Below, in pieces: positions 16,731 through 25,766 of a DNA stretch of 50,858 nucleotides. Below the pieces are notes generated by a model that saw only the letters and a list, made by a program, of their open reading frames with translations, was not told where the DNA came from and ran no database searches. The stretch comes from CAG-492 sp045643465. Its GTDB lineage: Bacteria > Bacillota > Clostridia > TANB77 > CAG-508. A program made the translations under genes and the position numbers. Numbering within the stretch: the stretch's first letter is position 1; each line of letters begins with the position of its first letter. The DNA lies in NCBI GenBank assembly GCA_045643465.1, contig JAZUKV010000004.1, forward strand, positions 1-50,858, written 5' to 3'.

Positions 16731-16763
16731 AAAAGAGCCATTAAAAATATATAAACAGCTCTT
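16731..16763 (-). terminator. Terminator after the 147-aa gene
   Basis: AAGAGC ... GCTCTT hairpin with a long loop followed on the minus strand by TTTAATATT. Confidence 0.5.
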
Positions 16764-16778
16764 CTTATTTTTAGTTTT

Positions 16779-17222
16779 TTATAAATATTTTTTTAGAGTT
16801 TCTACGCTATCTTCTTGCATTACAACAAAATCTTCTAAAATTTGTCTAACATTTTCACTTAATTTAGTATTTTGGTTTTGATTTCTTAATCTAACACCTT
16901 CAATTATTCCCATATTTGTTCCTTGAACTAACAATTCAGATATTTTTTCATTACTTTGATCTGTCATTGTTTTCATTTGAATCCCATACCAAGTCATAGC
17001 TTTGTTCATAGCATTTGTTGCATGAGGCTCTTTAATCGAATATTTTTCATATTCATCAGACACTCTTTGAGAAATATTTTTATATTTTTTATACTCTCCA
17101 TCAAGAACTTCTTTAAATGTTTGATCTCCAACTTTATCATAAACAAACATGATAGCATCCATTCCCATAGTTGCACCCTTATTGACCTCATCTAAAACAT
17201 TTACATTATTATCTTTTTCCAT
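16779..17222 (-). CDS. Helical hypothetical protein (147 aa), ferritin-like fold possible
   Basis: Four long amphipathic helices: VNKGATMGMDAIMFVYDKV, YKKYKNISQRVSDEYEKYSI, ATNAMNKAMTWYGIQMKTMT, LSENVRQILEDFVVMQEDSV. Met-rich helices and length suggest a four-helix bundle of the ferritin-like/DUF2383 sort, but metal ligands are not obvious. RBS AGGAGG. No operon partner. Confidence 0.55.
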   Translation of the reverse strand: MEKDNNVNVLDEVNKGATMGMDAIMFVYDKVGDQTFKEVLDGEYKKYKNISQRVSDEYEKYSIKEPHATNAMNKAMTWYGIQMKTMTDQSNEKISELLVQGTNMGIIEGVRLRNQNQNTKLSENVRQILEDFVVMQEDSVETLKKYL

Positions 17223-17294
17223 ACATATACCTCCTAAATCTATTTAGAATTAGTATGTACCAAAAATTGTATTTTATTCAATTTTATTGGAAAC

Positions 17295-17356
17295 GTGGAA
17301 ACCGGGACGGTTCTAAATTCCACAAAAGTGGAATTTAGAACCGTCCCGGTTTCCAC
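17295..17356. repeat. Perfect 29-bp-arm palindrome (REP-like), downstream of truA
   Basis: Left arm 17295-17323 and right arm 17328-17356 are exact reverse complements around an AAAA loop. The arms begin GTGGAAACCGGGACGGTTCT and end ATTCCAC. A related single hairpin lies at 6790-6824. It is GC-richer than the surroundings and forms a strong hairpin 8 bases after the truA stop, so it may end that transcript. Resembles REP/BIME elements mobilised by TnpA-REP transposases. Confidence 0.75.
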
Positions 17357-17364
17357 GCCGCCTT

Positions 17365-18108
17365 TTAGTATTCTACCTTCATTAAAAATAACCCACTTGG
17401 AGGAAGTGTCTTGCCTGCTTTTGCCCTTTCCCCTGATTCGATTATTGATGGAATTTGATCTGGTAATATTTTCCCAGTTCCTACATCTATTAATGTTCCT
17501 GCTATAATTCTAACCATATTATATAAGAATCCATTTCCTGTAAGCTCTATATATATTCTCCCTTGCTCTGATTCTTTTACTTCTGCTAAATATATTGTAC
17601 GTATGCTACTTTTACTACTTGTTCCACTGGCTTTAAATCCTTTAAAATCATGCTCACCTTCAAAATATTTTACCGCTTTTTTCATAGCTCCTACATTCAA
17701 TTCTAAAGGATAATGATATTCAAAATTTCTATATATTGCACTTTCACATTCATTATTATTAATTATATATCTATATGTCTTTCGTTTGCATGTATACCTG
17801 CTGTGAAATCTTTCATCAACTTCTTCTGCCTTCTTTATTCTAACTGAGCGCTTTAATTTTGTATTTAATGCTAGTGCAAACTTCTCTATAGGAATACTTT
17901 CGTTATTTGTCTTAAAGTTTGCTACTTGCCCTAATGCATGTACCCCAGCATCTGTTCTTCCTGATGCTATTAAATCAATCTTTTCTTCACCTGTTAGCTC
18001 TTGTATTGCCCTTTCGATTTCTCCTTGTATATTTAATTTATTAGGTTGTTTCTGCCATCCATTAAAATCTTTTCCATCATATTCTATAGTTAATCTTATA
18101 TTTCTCAT
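17365..18108 (-). CDS. truA: tRNA pseudouridine(38-40) synthase
   Basis: 247 residues, standard length. RLTIEYDGKDFNGWQKQPN at the N-terminus, catalytic Asp in SGRTDAGVHALGQVA (about residue 52), FHSRYTCKRKTYRYII, and GNGFLYNMVRIIAGTLIDVG near the end. Modifies uridines 38-40 in tRNA anticodon arms. Confidence 0.96.
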   Translation of the reverse strand: MRNIRLTIEYDGKDFNGWQKQPNKLNIQGEIERAIQELTGEEKIDLIASGRTDAGVHALGQVANFKTNNESIPIEKFALALNTKLKRSVRIKKAEEVDERFHSRYTCKRKTYRYIINNNECESAIYRNFEYHYPLELNVGAMKKAVKYFEGEHDFKGFKASGTSSKSSIRTIYLAEVKESEQGRIYIELTGNGFLYNMVRIIAGTLIDVGTGKILPDQIPSIIESGERAKAGKTLPPSGLFLMKVEY

Positions 18109-18309
18109 TTCTTATTTGTATGATTATTTATCATATTCTCCTTCCTTTATATCATAATACATTTCTTTATAATACCAATTTATTGCTAGCATTATATCAT
18201 ATTTTTTGTAAAATGCACACTATAGATACGTTTATAATAAAAAAAGAAGCTTTATTGTTGTGAATTAAATAAAACTCACTTCATTTAAGCCTCTTTTACT
18301 ATATGATTT

Positions 18310-18714
18310 CTACAATAATGATATTTTTATAAATAATGCTATAAAATACCATACAACATCTACAATTCCTACAACCAAACCTGCTATTGCTAATCCTTTT
18401 CCTTTTTCATTTGTAAATACTTTCATATGCTTAAGAGCAGTAGCTCCTAAAGATATTCCTAATATTCCTAGAATAAGTGGAAGTATGAATAATCCTACTA
18501 ATGCACATACAAACCCTGCTATAGCAGTTCCACTTGTTTTTGATGGTAATTGTGTACTATCGTTTACAACATTATTTACTTGCTCTTGTGCTGTTTCTAC
18601 TGTATTAACTGTAGCTGTTGATTCTACAGCCTCTTCAGTGCTAACTCCACATGTTTGGCAAAACTTATCTTCATCTCCAATTTGTCCTCCACAATATTTA
18701 CATACTTTACTCAT
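18310..18714 (-). CDS. Zinc-ribbon DUF4190 membrane protein
   Basis: 134 residues: N-terminal zinc ribbon (CKYCGGQIGDEDKFCQTCG, four Cys), a Thr/Val/Glu linker, then two membrane helices with GTAIAGFVCALVGLFILPL and KGLAIAGLVVGIVDVVWYF separated by a short loop, the DUF4190 pattern. Function unknown. It follows another zinc-ribbon gene by 12 bases and is probably co-transcribed. Confidence 0.8.
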   Translation of the reverse strand: MSKVCKYCGGQIGDEDKFCQTCGVSTEEAVESTATVNTVETAQEQVNNVVNDSTQLPSKTSGTAIAGFVCALVGLFILPLILGILGISLGATALKHMKVFTNEKGKGLAIAGLVVGIVDVVWYFIALFIKISLL

Positions 18715-18726
18715 AATCTTTTCCTC

Positions 18727-19095
18727 CTATTTTTCATTTCTTATAGACGCAAATTTTATACTATTCGTCCAAAATCCCATTTTTAATTCTACATCAATAT
18801 ATGTCTTACTATATTCTTCTGAAAAATTAATTATTTTCTCATCTGCAGTACTTCCACTCAGTTCAACAATAACGGAATGTTCTCCACAAGGAACATCAAT
18901 CTCTAGTTTTTCATCATTTTTAATTGTTCCGACAACTTTTTTATCAATATAAACATTCATTGATAATAAGCAACCTACATATTTTTTAACTCTATGAAAT
19001 GTTACTTTAACCGTTTTTTTGCTTGGCTTATTTCCACAAAATTTACAAAAATTGCTATTGTCTGGAATTTCTTTTCCACAATTTGTACAAAACAT
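18727..19095 (-). CDS. Zinc-ribbon protein with PEGA-like beta domain
   Basis: 122 residues from the ATG at 19095 (GGGAGGGG upstream). N-terminal zinc ribbon MFCTNCGKEIPDNSNFCKFCG, then a small all-beta domain (MNVYIDKKVVGTIKNDEKLE, VPCGEHSVIVELSGS) like PEGA/carboxypeptidase-regulatory domains. No membrane segment. First gene of a two-gene unit with the DUF4190 protein. Confidence 0.7.
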   Translation of the reverse strand: MFCTNCGKEIPDNSNFCKFCGNKPSKKTVKVTFHRVKKYVGCLLSMNVYIDKKVVGTIKNDEKLEIDVPCGEHSVIVELSGSTADEKIINFSEEYSKTYIDVELKMGFWTNSIKFASIRNEK

Positions 19096-19216
19096 AATTT
19101 CCCCTCCCACCAATAATTTAGCATAACTTTTTCATTTTATCAATACTTATTCACATAATTCGACTTTTTCTATATAATATTTTACAAAATAAAAGTATCT
19201 TTTACTTAAATTTTCA

Positions 19217-19711
19217 TCATTTCCTTGCACCTTGCATATGTATAAATCTAATTCTCTTAAAATTATAACTTGAAATTTTTCTATCAAAAGAATCAAATGT
19301 ATGAGATGCTACAAAAATTCCATCAAAACTCATTTTATTTATTATCCTTACTATTAATAATGAATGCGTAAATTGATGTCCATCAAAAGAAAATTGTACA
19401 ATATCCCCTTCTTCTATTAAACTTTGATTTATTTCGATTCCATATGGACCTTCTGATTTATTGTTTATTAAAAATTTATACAAAAATTCAACTCCAGTCC
19501 AAGATGGAGATTTTTGATTTGCATTTATATAATACCAACCATTATTTCTATTATAATTCATCGTTTTACAACCATTATATAAGCATTGAGATACAAAATT
19601 TGTACAATCTCCACCTATCAAATCATAATTATAATATTTAGGATTTCTTTTGTATGACCATTCTTTAGCATATTTTATAGATTCTGCTCTATCAAAAAAA
19701 ACTTCCTTCAT
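19217..19711 (-). CDS. Amidase_6-like cysteine amidase
   Basis: 164 residues. AKEWSYKRNPKYYNYDLIGG then DCTNFVSQCL gives Cys36 as nucleophile; His116 in GHQFTHSLLI is the likely partner. This is the putative amidase domain family common in Clostridia and Bacilli, usually at the end of secreted proteins; here it stands alone without a signal peptide, so substrate and location are uncertain. Confidence 0.8.
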   Translation of the reverse strand: MKEVFFDRAESIKYAKEWSYKRNPKYYNYDLIGGDCTNFVSQCLYNGCKTMNYNRNNGWYYINANQKSPSWTGVEFLYKFLINNKSEGPYGIEINQSLIEEGDIVQFSFDGHQFTHSLLIVRIINKMSFDGIFVASHTFDSFDRKISSYNFKRIRFIHMQGARK

Positions 19712-19767
19712 AAATGCATCTCCTAAATTTTTTTCTTATAACTTATTCAATTGCATTATTTTAGTTA

Positions 19768-20340
19768 CTAATTTTTATTTTCTTTATACCAATTTGCAAA
19801 CTCATTTAAAGAGCTTACTGAATCATATCTTATTCTATTTTCTCGCTCTTCATCTGTCATTTGGGCAAATGTTTTTGTATATCCTGATGGAATATATATA
19901 TACCACAAATCAGACCATTTTTTATCTGTATCAGCTCCTAATTTTTCTCTGCTTAACTTTCCTTCATGTTTTCCCATAAATTGATATAAGTTTTTGCCAT
20001 CATAATATGACAAACATTCAACAAATCTACAAGCTCTATTTTCTTTATCTTCCATCAATTTTAATATTCCATCTACTCCTACTGTTTCTAGAGAAAAATT
20101 TACAAAAGCTTTTGGAAAACCATTTAGTTCATCAATCCAAAATCCGCTATCCATTGATATACATGGTGTATTTACAAGTTTATATGCCTGTAAGACTTTA
20201 TATTTTGAAATATACTTTACATCATCACTTCTTGGCTCTTCTAAGTCATACTCAAAAATTTTAAAATTCACATCCTTTAACGATTTTTGTGCTGAAGCTA
20301 TTTTCCCTTTGTTGTGTGTTACAAAAACTATTTCGTCCAT
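19768..20340 (-). CDS. HAM1/RdgB-like non-canonical purine NTP pyrophosphatase
   Basis: 190 residues. MDEIVFVTHNKGKIASAQKSL (the TxNxxK motif), MDSGFWIDELNGFPKAFVNF (DxG...GFPG region), CRFVECLSYYDG, and SSLNEFANWYKEN at the end. Removes ITP/XTP from nucleotide pools. The sequence is somewhat divergent from housekeeping RdgB (for example GKHEGKL and the final motif), so it may be a paralog. Confidence 0.8.
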   Translation of the reverse strand: MDEIVFVTHNKGKIASAQKSLKDVNFKIFEYDLEEPRSDDVKYISKYKVLQAYKLVNTPCISMDSGFWIDELNGFPKAFVNFSLETVGVDGILKLMEDKENRACRFVECLSYYDGKNLYQFMGKHEGKLSREKLGADTDKKWSDLWYIYIPSGYTKTFAQMTDEERENRIRYDSVSSLNEFANWYKENKN

Positions 20341-20395
20341 ATCTAAACCTCCATATTAATTATTTTTAATATTACTTTATCATAAATATAAAAAA

Positions 20396-20446
20396 AATGC
20401 AGTATTAAGAAATAAAAAATTTCAAAATACCGCATTTTCTTTTTAC
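20396..20446 (-). terminator. Terminator of the PFK-like gene
   Basis: AATGCGGTATTTTGAAA ... TTTCTTAATACTGCATTTTTTTT on the minus strand: long stem with a few mismatches then a T-run. Confidence 0.65.
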
Positions 20447-20458
20447 TTACAAAACCCA

Positions 20459-21607
20459 TCAAGGGAGATATTTTAATAATATATCTTCTCCCCTTTTTTT
20501 CTTATTTGCGGATACAATGCCTTTAAATCTCGGATTGCGCTCTGCAAAGTAATGTGGTCCCTTCACAATCAGGCTTAGCTCTTCTTTATATAAGCTGTTC
20601 GTTACTATAGTAAAAGGCTGATCTTTATAAAAATTTTTTGTCTCATTTGAAACAGCTTTTGCTATAGCATCCGCCATTCTATTGGCCACTCTATATACTT
20701 CTTCAAAATCCTTAACCTGGCAGATTTCATCTGCACAACAACTTTGCTGTAATGAATATACTTCTGTCTGTACATTTGCAATCTTTTTTATATCATTTTT
20801 TGTGAACTTTATACGCTTTCTTTCGATATTCAAAGTTGTTGAACCTTCACTCATAATAATTAAAGTGATTGCTTTATCATTCTGAATTTCAGAGCTAGTA
20901 CTAATTCGTTTTTTTAGTTTTTCTAAACTCCACTCGAATGTTGCCGGGATTGCCAGAATGTTAATATCATCCATTGAAATATCCCCTATAATTTTGCGGT
21001 TGTCTAACTTCATAAGCGTATTTATTAATAAATAATCACTGCTCTTTCCTGGTATTTCTACAGCTAAGCAAGGTCTATCTTTTTTGTTTACATTTGATAC
21101 AATGTTTTCAATTTTTGAAACAATTGCGTTAACTGCTGGTCTAAGACCAAAAGAATCTCCACCAGTAATTCCGGTTATTGCTAATGGCATTACAAATGCT
21201 AAGCTAATTCCTTTCTCGTAGAATTTGCCACAGATTTCACTCATATTACGAGCACACTCATCATCTCCTGCAATGAAAATCCATTTTATGTCTAGAGCTT
21301 GACAATTTTTAATTGCCGTTTCTATCTTTTCTGGATTGTCTAAAAAATCGATAGTTTCTGATGTACCAATATAGCTAGATTTAGCCATATAGCCCATATG
21401 CCATTCTTCATCAGTTAATGTCTTAATCCACTTTTGTGGCATTAATAAACATTTGAATGAATTGAAACCTATCTTAATCTCCTTAAACGTTTTCCGCATT
21501 TCCACAGATTTCATTAATTCAAATAAAAATCTTGTGGTCAACGGAGTTATTTCGCCTCCCGTCATAAATAATACTGTTTCTCCGCTAGGTTTTGCATTTT
21601 CGTTCAT
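20459..21607 (-). CDS. Degenerate phosphofructokinase-like protein
   Basis: 382 residues from the ATG at 21607 (AAGGAGGG upstream). The order of segments follows bacterial PFK: VLFMTGGEITPLTTRFLFEL (like TSGGDAPGMNA), IFIAGDDECARNMSEIC (like IGGDGS), MPLAITGITGGDSFGLRPAV (like TIDNDI..TD..GF.TA), and LIIMSEGSTTL. The catalytic Asp of TIDND is missing and the nucleotide loop is altered, so this may be a pseudoenzyme or act on another substrate. GC is visibly higher than in neighbouring genes and the gene has its own perfect promoter, like the orphan cassettes at 32-34 kb. Could be foreign. Confidence 0.55.
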   Translation of the reverse strand: MNENAKPSGETVLFMTGGEITPLTTRFLFELMKSVEMRKTFKEIKIGFNSFKCLLMPQKWIKTLTDEEWHMGYMAKSSYIGTSETIDFLDNPEKIETAIKNCQALDIKWIFIAGDDECARNMSEICGKFYEKGISLAFVMPLAITGITGGDSFGLRPAVNAIVSKIENIVSNVNKKDRPCLAVEIPGKSSDYLLINTLMKLDNRKIIGDISMDDINILAIPATFEWSLEKLKKRISTSSEIQNDKAITLIIMSEGSTTLNIERKRIKFTKNDIKKIANVQTEVYSLQQSCCADEICQVKDFEEVYRVANRMADAIAKAVSNETKNFYKDQPFTIVTNSLYKEELSLIVKGPHYFAERNPRFKGIVSANKKKRGEDILLKYLP

Positions 21608-21681
21608 TTCGAACCCTCCTTGAAAAAAATTTTTATGGAGCCTTTGCATATTTTGCATGTTTTAATACATACAATAGCGAC

Positions 21682-21710
21682 ATTATATATACGTTTTCAG
21701 GGTTTGTCAA
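21682..21710 (-). promoter_or_regulatory. Consensus promoter of the PFK-like gene
   Basis: TTGACA (21705-21710), 17-base spacer, TATAAT (21682-21687). Confidence 0.85.
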
Positions 21711-21725
21711 TAATATATATATAAC

Positions 21726-21753
21726 AAAAGACATGTTAATTAACATGTCTTTT
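21726..21753 (-). terminator. Perfect 28-bp palindrome terminator overlapping the mmpL stop
   Basis: AAAAGACATGTTAA followed by its exact complement TTAACATGTCTTTT. The stop codon of the MMPL gene (21736-21738) lies inside the stem. Confidence 0.75.
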
Positions 21754-24700
21754 ATCTTTTTTCTTTTTTACTATTATTTTATCAAATGCTGCTAATATTG
21801 CTGGTAATAATACTAATATCAATATTGTTGAACATAAAGTTCCTTTTGATATTGTTTTACATATTTTTGCAGAAACTGCTGATGCAAAACTACCTACAAT
21901 TAAAGTTACAATTATTAATATTGAAGCTGAAGTCATTATCGTATGCATTGAATTATTATATGCATTTATAATAGATTCTTTTATTCCCATAGTATTTCTA
22001 TGCTCCAAATAATACGATGTATATAAAATTGCATAATCTATTGTCGCTCCCATTAAAATGCTTTGAACTATTAATAAAGCTATAAAATATACATTTTCTC
22101 CGGATAATGATAAAAATCCCATTGTTAAATAAACTGCACATTGAATTATTAACACTAAAATTAATGGTATTATTATTGATTTAAATGTTACAGCAACAAC
22201 TATAAATATTGCAATCATAGTTAATATTGTTATAAATTTAAGCTCTTTATCAAATGACTGATTCATTTCATAAGCCATAGCTGAATCTCCAACTATATAA
22301 AAATTATCCATATCTGAACCTAACAAATCTTTTAATCCTTTTATAAATTCAGAAGTTTCATCTGATTCTAAATCATACTTTGTGTTAATAATAATTCTTG
22401 AATATCCATCACCTATCAAAAGCTCTTTTGCATCATTAATTGTTGTCTTACTTTCTTTTACTTTTGATTTCATATCATCATCTATAAAATCTGAAAATCT
22501 TTTATCTTGTAATATATTGTCATTGATATAATTAACAAATTCTTCTATTGTAATTGTCCAATTTTCATCATATGCATTTTGACTTCCATAATATACATAC
22601 ATTACATCTATTGTATTTTTTTCTACAGAATTTGCCAAACCACTTAATATTGCAAAAAGCTCATCTTTCGAATATTTTGTATTATTTCTAGTTCCATTCA
22701 TAATTCCTTTTCCGATGTTTAATTTTGATAACGATTCATTATCAAAATTGCTAGAATACTCTGGATTAGTTGCAACATCTTCTAATACAAAATCTATGAA
22801 CTTACTTAAAGAAATCGTAGAATTATTATCTACATATTTTGTAATATATAATCCATATAATAAGTCTAACTTATCTTTGCTTATTCCTAACAAGTTTGAA
22901 AGCTCTTGCGAAGTATATTTTTTATTATTAACAACACCATTCATTACTGCTTGAAGAACTTTTAACTTATCTATCAATTGATTTGAAATTTTTCCTGAAA
23001 GTATAGAATCATTTTGATGTTTCAATATAAAATTTACAAATTCAATTGGTGTAATTTTTATATTAGTATTATTTGCTACATATAATGAAAAAATACTTTT
23101 TGTTGTATCTGCATCTATGCCTATAAAATTAGACATTTCTATATAAGAATATTTGACTTCATTTAATGCTGATTTCATTATATTTGAAACCAATGTTAAT
23201 TTTGTAATTACATCATTACTTAAACTAGCTTTTATTGAATCAGTATTTAATATAAAATCTACAAAATTATTAGGACTACATTTCCAATTTGATGTGTTCC
23301 CTGTATAAAAATCAATTAATGTATATATCTTATTTATTTGTTCAGCTGGTACACCAGTAATACTCGATAGCTCTGATGGTGAATATTTTATATCTTCAGA
23401 AGAACCGTTACTTGCTAACATTTGAGCTAATTGCTTTAAATTGCTTATATCTACATCATCTAAATAATGTGTATTATTTTTAATTTCGATTGTTCTTGTT
23501 GCAAAATCTAAAAGTGTATATTTAGAAGTCGAATTTTTACTCATTTCTTTTACTAACAATATTTGTTTAACATTATCTTCATTTAATCCAAACAAACTAG
23601 CTAATTGACTTGAATTCATTTCACTTTCTATTATTGATTTATTACTAAATACTTTAAGCATTTTTAAACTTTCCATATTATTTTCATCAATACTATCTGA
23701 ATATTTACTATTTGATGCAACATCATTTAAAACAAATTCAACAAATTGATTTAATGTTAATTTTGTATCTACACTATTTACTTTTGTATAATATACATAT
23801 AAATCTTTTATTGTTTCTTCATCAATTCCAAATAAATTAGCCATTTCTTTACTAGAAATTTTCTTCTGTATCGTAGATTTTGATGCAAACTTAGAAAGCT
23901 CATTTAAACTTTCCTTAGAATTTTTATCAATACTTCCTGAAAATTTCTCATTTGTTAACACATCTTTATTCATAAAATTTAAGAAATCCAATATGCTAAT
24001 CGTTGTACTATTATTTTTAGAATTATAATAAATCATTAAATCATCCACTTTTGATTTATCAATATCTAAAATTTGTGCAATTTCAGATGTGCTTCTTTTT
24101 TTGTCAATTGATTCTGTTGTAACAAAATATTCTAATCTATCAATATCAGATTTTATTTTATCATCTAACTTTCCATTTAACTTTTTATTCTTATAAACAT
24201 CATTTTTGATAAATGAAACAAATTCAGAAAATGTCATCTCATTGTTTTCTGCATTATTATAATATTTATAATAAATTAATTTTAATAAATAATCTTCAAT
24301 CTCTACATCAGAATCAAAATCTTTAAATTTAGAATTCATTTCATTATATTTCAACTTCTGATTTATTGTATTGCTATAACCTAATACTTCATCTACTTTT
24401 TGATTATTTTCAATTTCTTTTAAATATTTTGCTATTTTTTCCTCATCTTCGCTTTTATATACTATAGCCATTTTATTTTGCTCTTCAAATATTTTTGCAA
24501 CTTCATTATCATCGCTATTAGAATAAGCTATTTTCAAGGTTCCTTGTGCAAAATAACTTCCTACAAAAACTAATAAAAATATCGGAACTGCTATATATCT
24601 GCACTTATAACTTATTGAACCTGCTTTATTTAATTTAAATACAGGTGTTTTCTTTTTAGTTTTTTCTATTAACTTATCAAACCATAATATTAAAGTTGGC

Positions 24701-25602
24701 AATACAAAGAATATAGAAATTAAACTAAATAATACACCTTTTGCTAAAACAAATCCCAAATCTTTTCCAATTGTAAAACTCATAAATACTAATACAATTA
24801 ATCCTACAATTGTAGTTACTGAACTACTTGATATTGATGAAAAAGCTTTGTATAATGCCTGTTTCATCGCTTCAGTCTTATTAGGCTCTTTTTCATGCTC
24901 TTGTCTATACCTATTCATCAGCATTATTGAATAATCCATAGAAAGGGCCATTTGTAAAATTGCAGCAATAGAATCAGTAATATTTGATACACTACTAAAT
25001 ATTATATTTGTTCCTTTATTTAATAAAACACCTATTAATATTGCTACTAAAAATAAGAACGGCTCTGTATATGATTCACACATTATTATTAAAATTACTA
25101 ATGCTGATAAAACAGCAATTGCTATTACATAAAATGGTAGAACTGGAGCATTTCTCGTTGAAATATTACCACTTGTATAAATTGTATAATCTTTATATTT
25201 TTCTACTACTTGATTATATAAATCTGCTGCTAATTTTGAATCATTTACATCATCAATATTAATTACATATAATGTATATTCATCTTTATTATAATTTTCT
25301 GATGCATCATAATCTACAGAAGCTACTCCTTCAATATTTTTAAGCTCTTCAAAAATTTTATTTTTTTGTTCAGCTTCTAAATCTTTAAACATAACATTTA
25401 AATTACTACTTTTAAGCTCTTGAAACTTTTGTTCCATTATATCTAAACCAATTCTTGTTTCAGAATCGCTTGGCAAATATTTAGAAATCTCATAATTAAT
25501 ATTAACTTTATTAATGTTTATTGCACAAATAATTGAAAACACAATAAATATGGCTAATATGAAATATCTTTTATCTATTATAAAACTTGTAATTTTTTTC
25601 AA
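21736..25602 (-). CDS. MMPL/RND-family transporter with eight internal repeats
   Basis: About 1288 residues. Two RND halves: the first has a membrane helix at the N-terminus and five more around residues 150-350 (including MALSMDYSIMLMNRYRQEHE, the MMPL Asp-Tyr motif); the second, from about residue 1057, repeats this (GATIDYAILYTSYYLEH). Between them, residues about 420-1056 hold eight diverged units of about 79 aa with the pattern (S/E)-x-L-LFGI--LY-YY, then a turn, then EFVxFVLND, then KYSxSIDxxxxxxL. Typical MMPLs are 700-800 aa. The TTG at 25602 has GGAAGG 7 bases upstream; the GTG at 25629 lacks one. Divergent from a TetR regulator, which probably controls it. Substrate unknown, perhaps lipid or peptide efflux. 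Confidence 0.85.
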   Translation of the reverse strand: MKKITSFIIDKRYFILAIFIVFSIICAININKVNINYEISKYLPSDSETRIGLDIMEQKFQELKSSNLNVMFKDLEAEQKNKIFEELKNIEGVASVDYDASENYNKDEYTLYVINIDDVNDSKLAADLYNQVVEKYKDYTIYTSGNISTRNAPVLPFYVIAIAVLSALVILIIMCESYTEPFLFLVAILIGVLLNKGTNIIFSSVSNITDSIAAILQMALSMDYSIMLMNRYRQEHEKEPNKTEAMKQALYKAFSSISSSSVTTIVGLIVLVFMSFTIGKDLGFVLAKGVLFSLISIFFVLPTLILWFDKLIEKTKKKTPVFKLNKAGSISYKCRYIAVPIFLLVFVGSYFAQGTLKIAYSNSDDNEVAKIFEEQNKMAIVYKSEDEEKIAKYLKEIENNQKVDEVLGYSNTINQKLKYNEMNSKFKDFDSDVEIEDYLLKLIYYKYYNNAENNEMTFSEFVSFIKNDVYKNKKLNGKLDDKIKSDIDRLEYFVTTESIDKKRSTSEIAQILDIDKSKVDDLMIYYNSKNNSTTISILDFLNFMNKDVLTNEKFSGSIDKNSKESLNELSKFASKSTIQKKISSKEMANLFGIDEETIKDLYVYYTKVNSVDTKLTLNQFVEFVLNDVASNSKYSDSIDENNMESLKMLKVFSNKSIIESEMNSSQLASLFGLNEDNVKQILLVKEMSKNSTSKYTLLDFATRTIEIKNNTHYLDDVDISNLKQLAQMLASNGSSEDIKYSPSELSSITGVPAEQINKIYTLIDFYTGNTSNWKCSPNNFVDFILNTDSIKASLSNDVITKLTLVSNIMKSALNEVKYSYIEMSNFIGIDADTTKSIFSLYVANNTNIKITPIEFVNFILKHQNDSILSGKISNQLIDKLKVLQAVMNGVVNNKKYTSQELSNLLGISKDKLDLLYGLYITKYVDNNSTISLSKFIDFVLEDVATNPEYSSNFDNESLSKLNIGKGIMNGTRNNTKYSKDELFAILSGLANSVEKNTIDVMYVYYGSQNAYDENWTITIEEFVNYINDNILQDKRFSDFIDDDMKSKVKESKTTINDAKELLIGDGYSRIIINTKYDLESDETSEFIKGLKDLLGSDMDNFYIVGDSAMAYEMNQSFDKELKFITILTMIAIFIVVAVTFKSIIIPLILVLIIQCAVYLTMGFLSLSGENVYFIALLIVQSILMGATIDYAILYTSYYLEHRNTMGIKESIINAYNNSMHTIMTSASILIIVTLIVGSFASAVSAKICKTISKGTLCSTILILVLLPAILAAFDKIIVKKKKDKRHVN

Positions 25603-25683
25603 AATAATACCTTCCTTTCTTAATATCACAGACTTTAATTATATCACATTTTTCTCTTTTGGGAAGAATATTCTTTATTTTTA

Positions 25684-25699
25684 TGTCTAAATTTAGACA
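25684..25699. promoter_or_regulatory. Probable TetR operator
   Basis: Perfect 16-base palindrome TGTCTAAATTTAGACA between the divergent mmpL and tetR genes, 8 bases upstream of the tetR -35 element. Likely bound by the neighbouring TetR protein and able to control both directions. Confidence 0.7.
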
Positions 25700-25706
25700 C
25701 TTTTTA

Positions 25707-25735
25707 TTGATTTGTTAAATAAAATATAGTAAAAT
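25707..25735 (+). promoter_or_regulatory. Promoter of tetR
   Basis: TTGATT, 17-base spacer, TAAAAT, about 32 bases before the tetR ATG. Confidence 0.55.
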
Positions 25736-25766
25736 TTAGTTATTGTAATAAAAAAGGAGAAATATT

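Noticed and set aside
18240..18300. Terminator hairpin between truA and the DUF4190 gene
   Set aside because: AAGAAGCTTT and AAGCCTCTTT pair poorly; not convincing.
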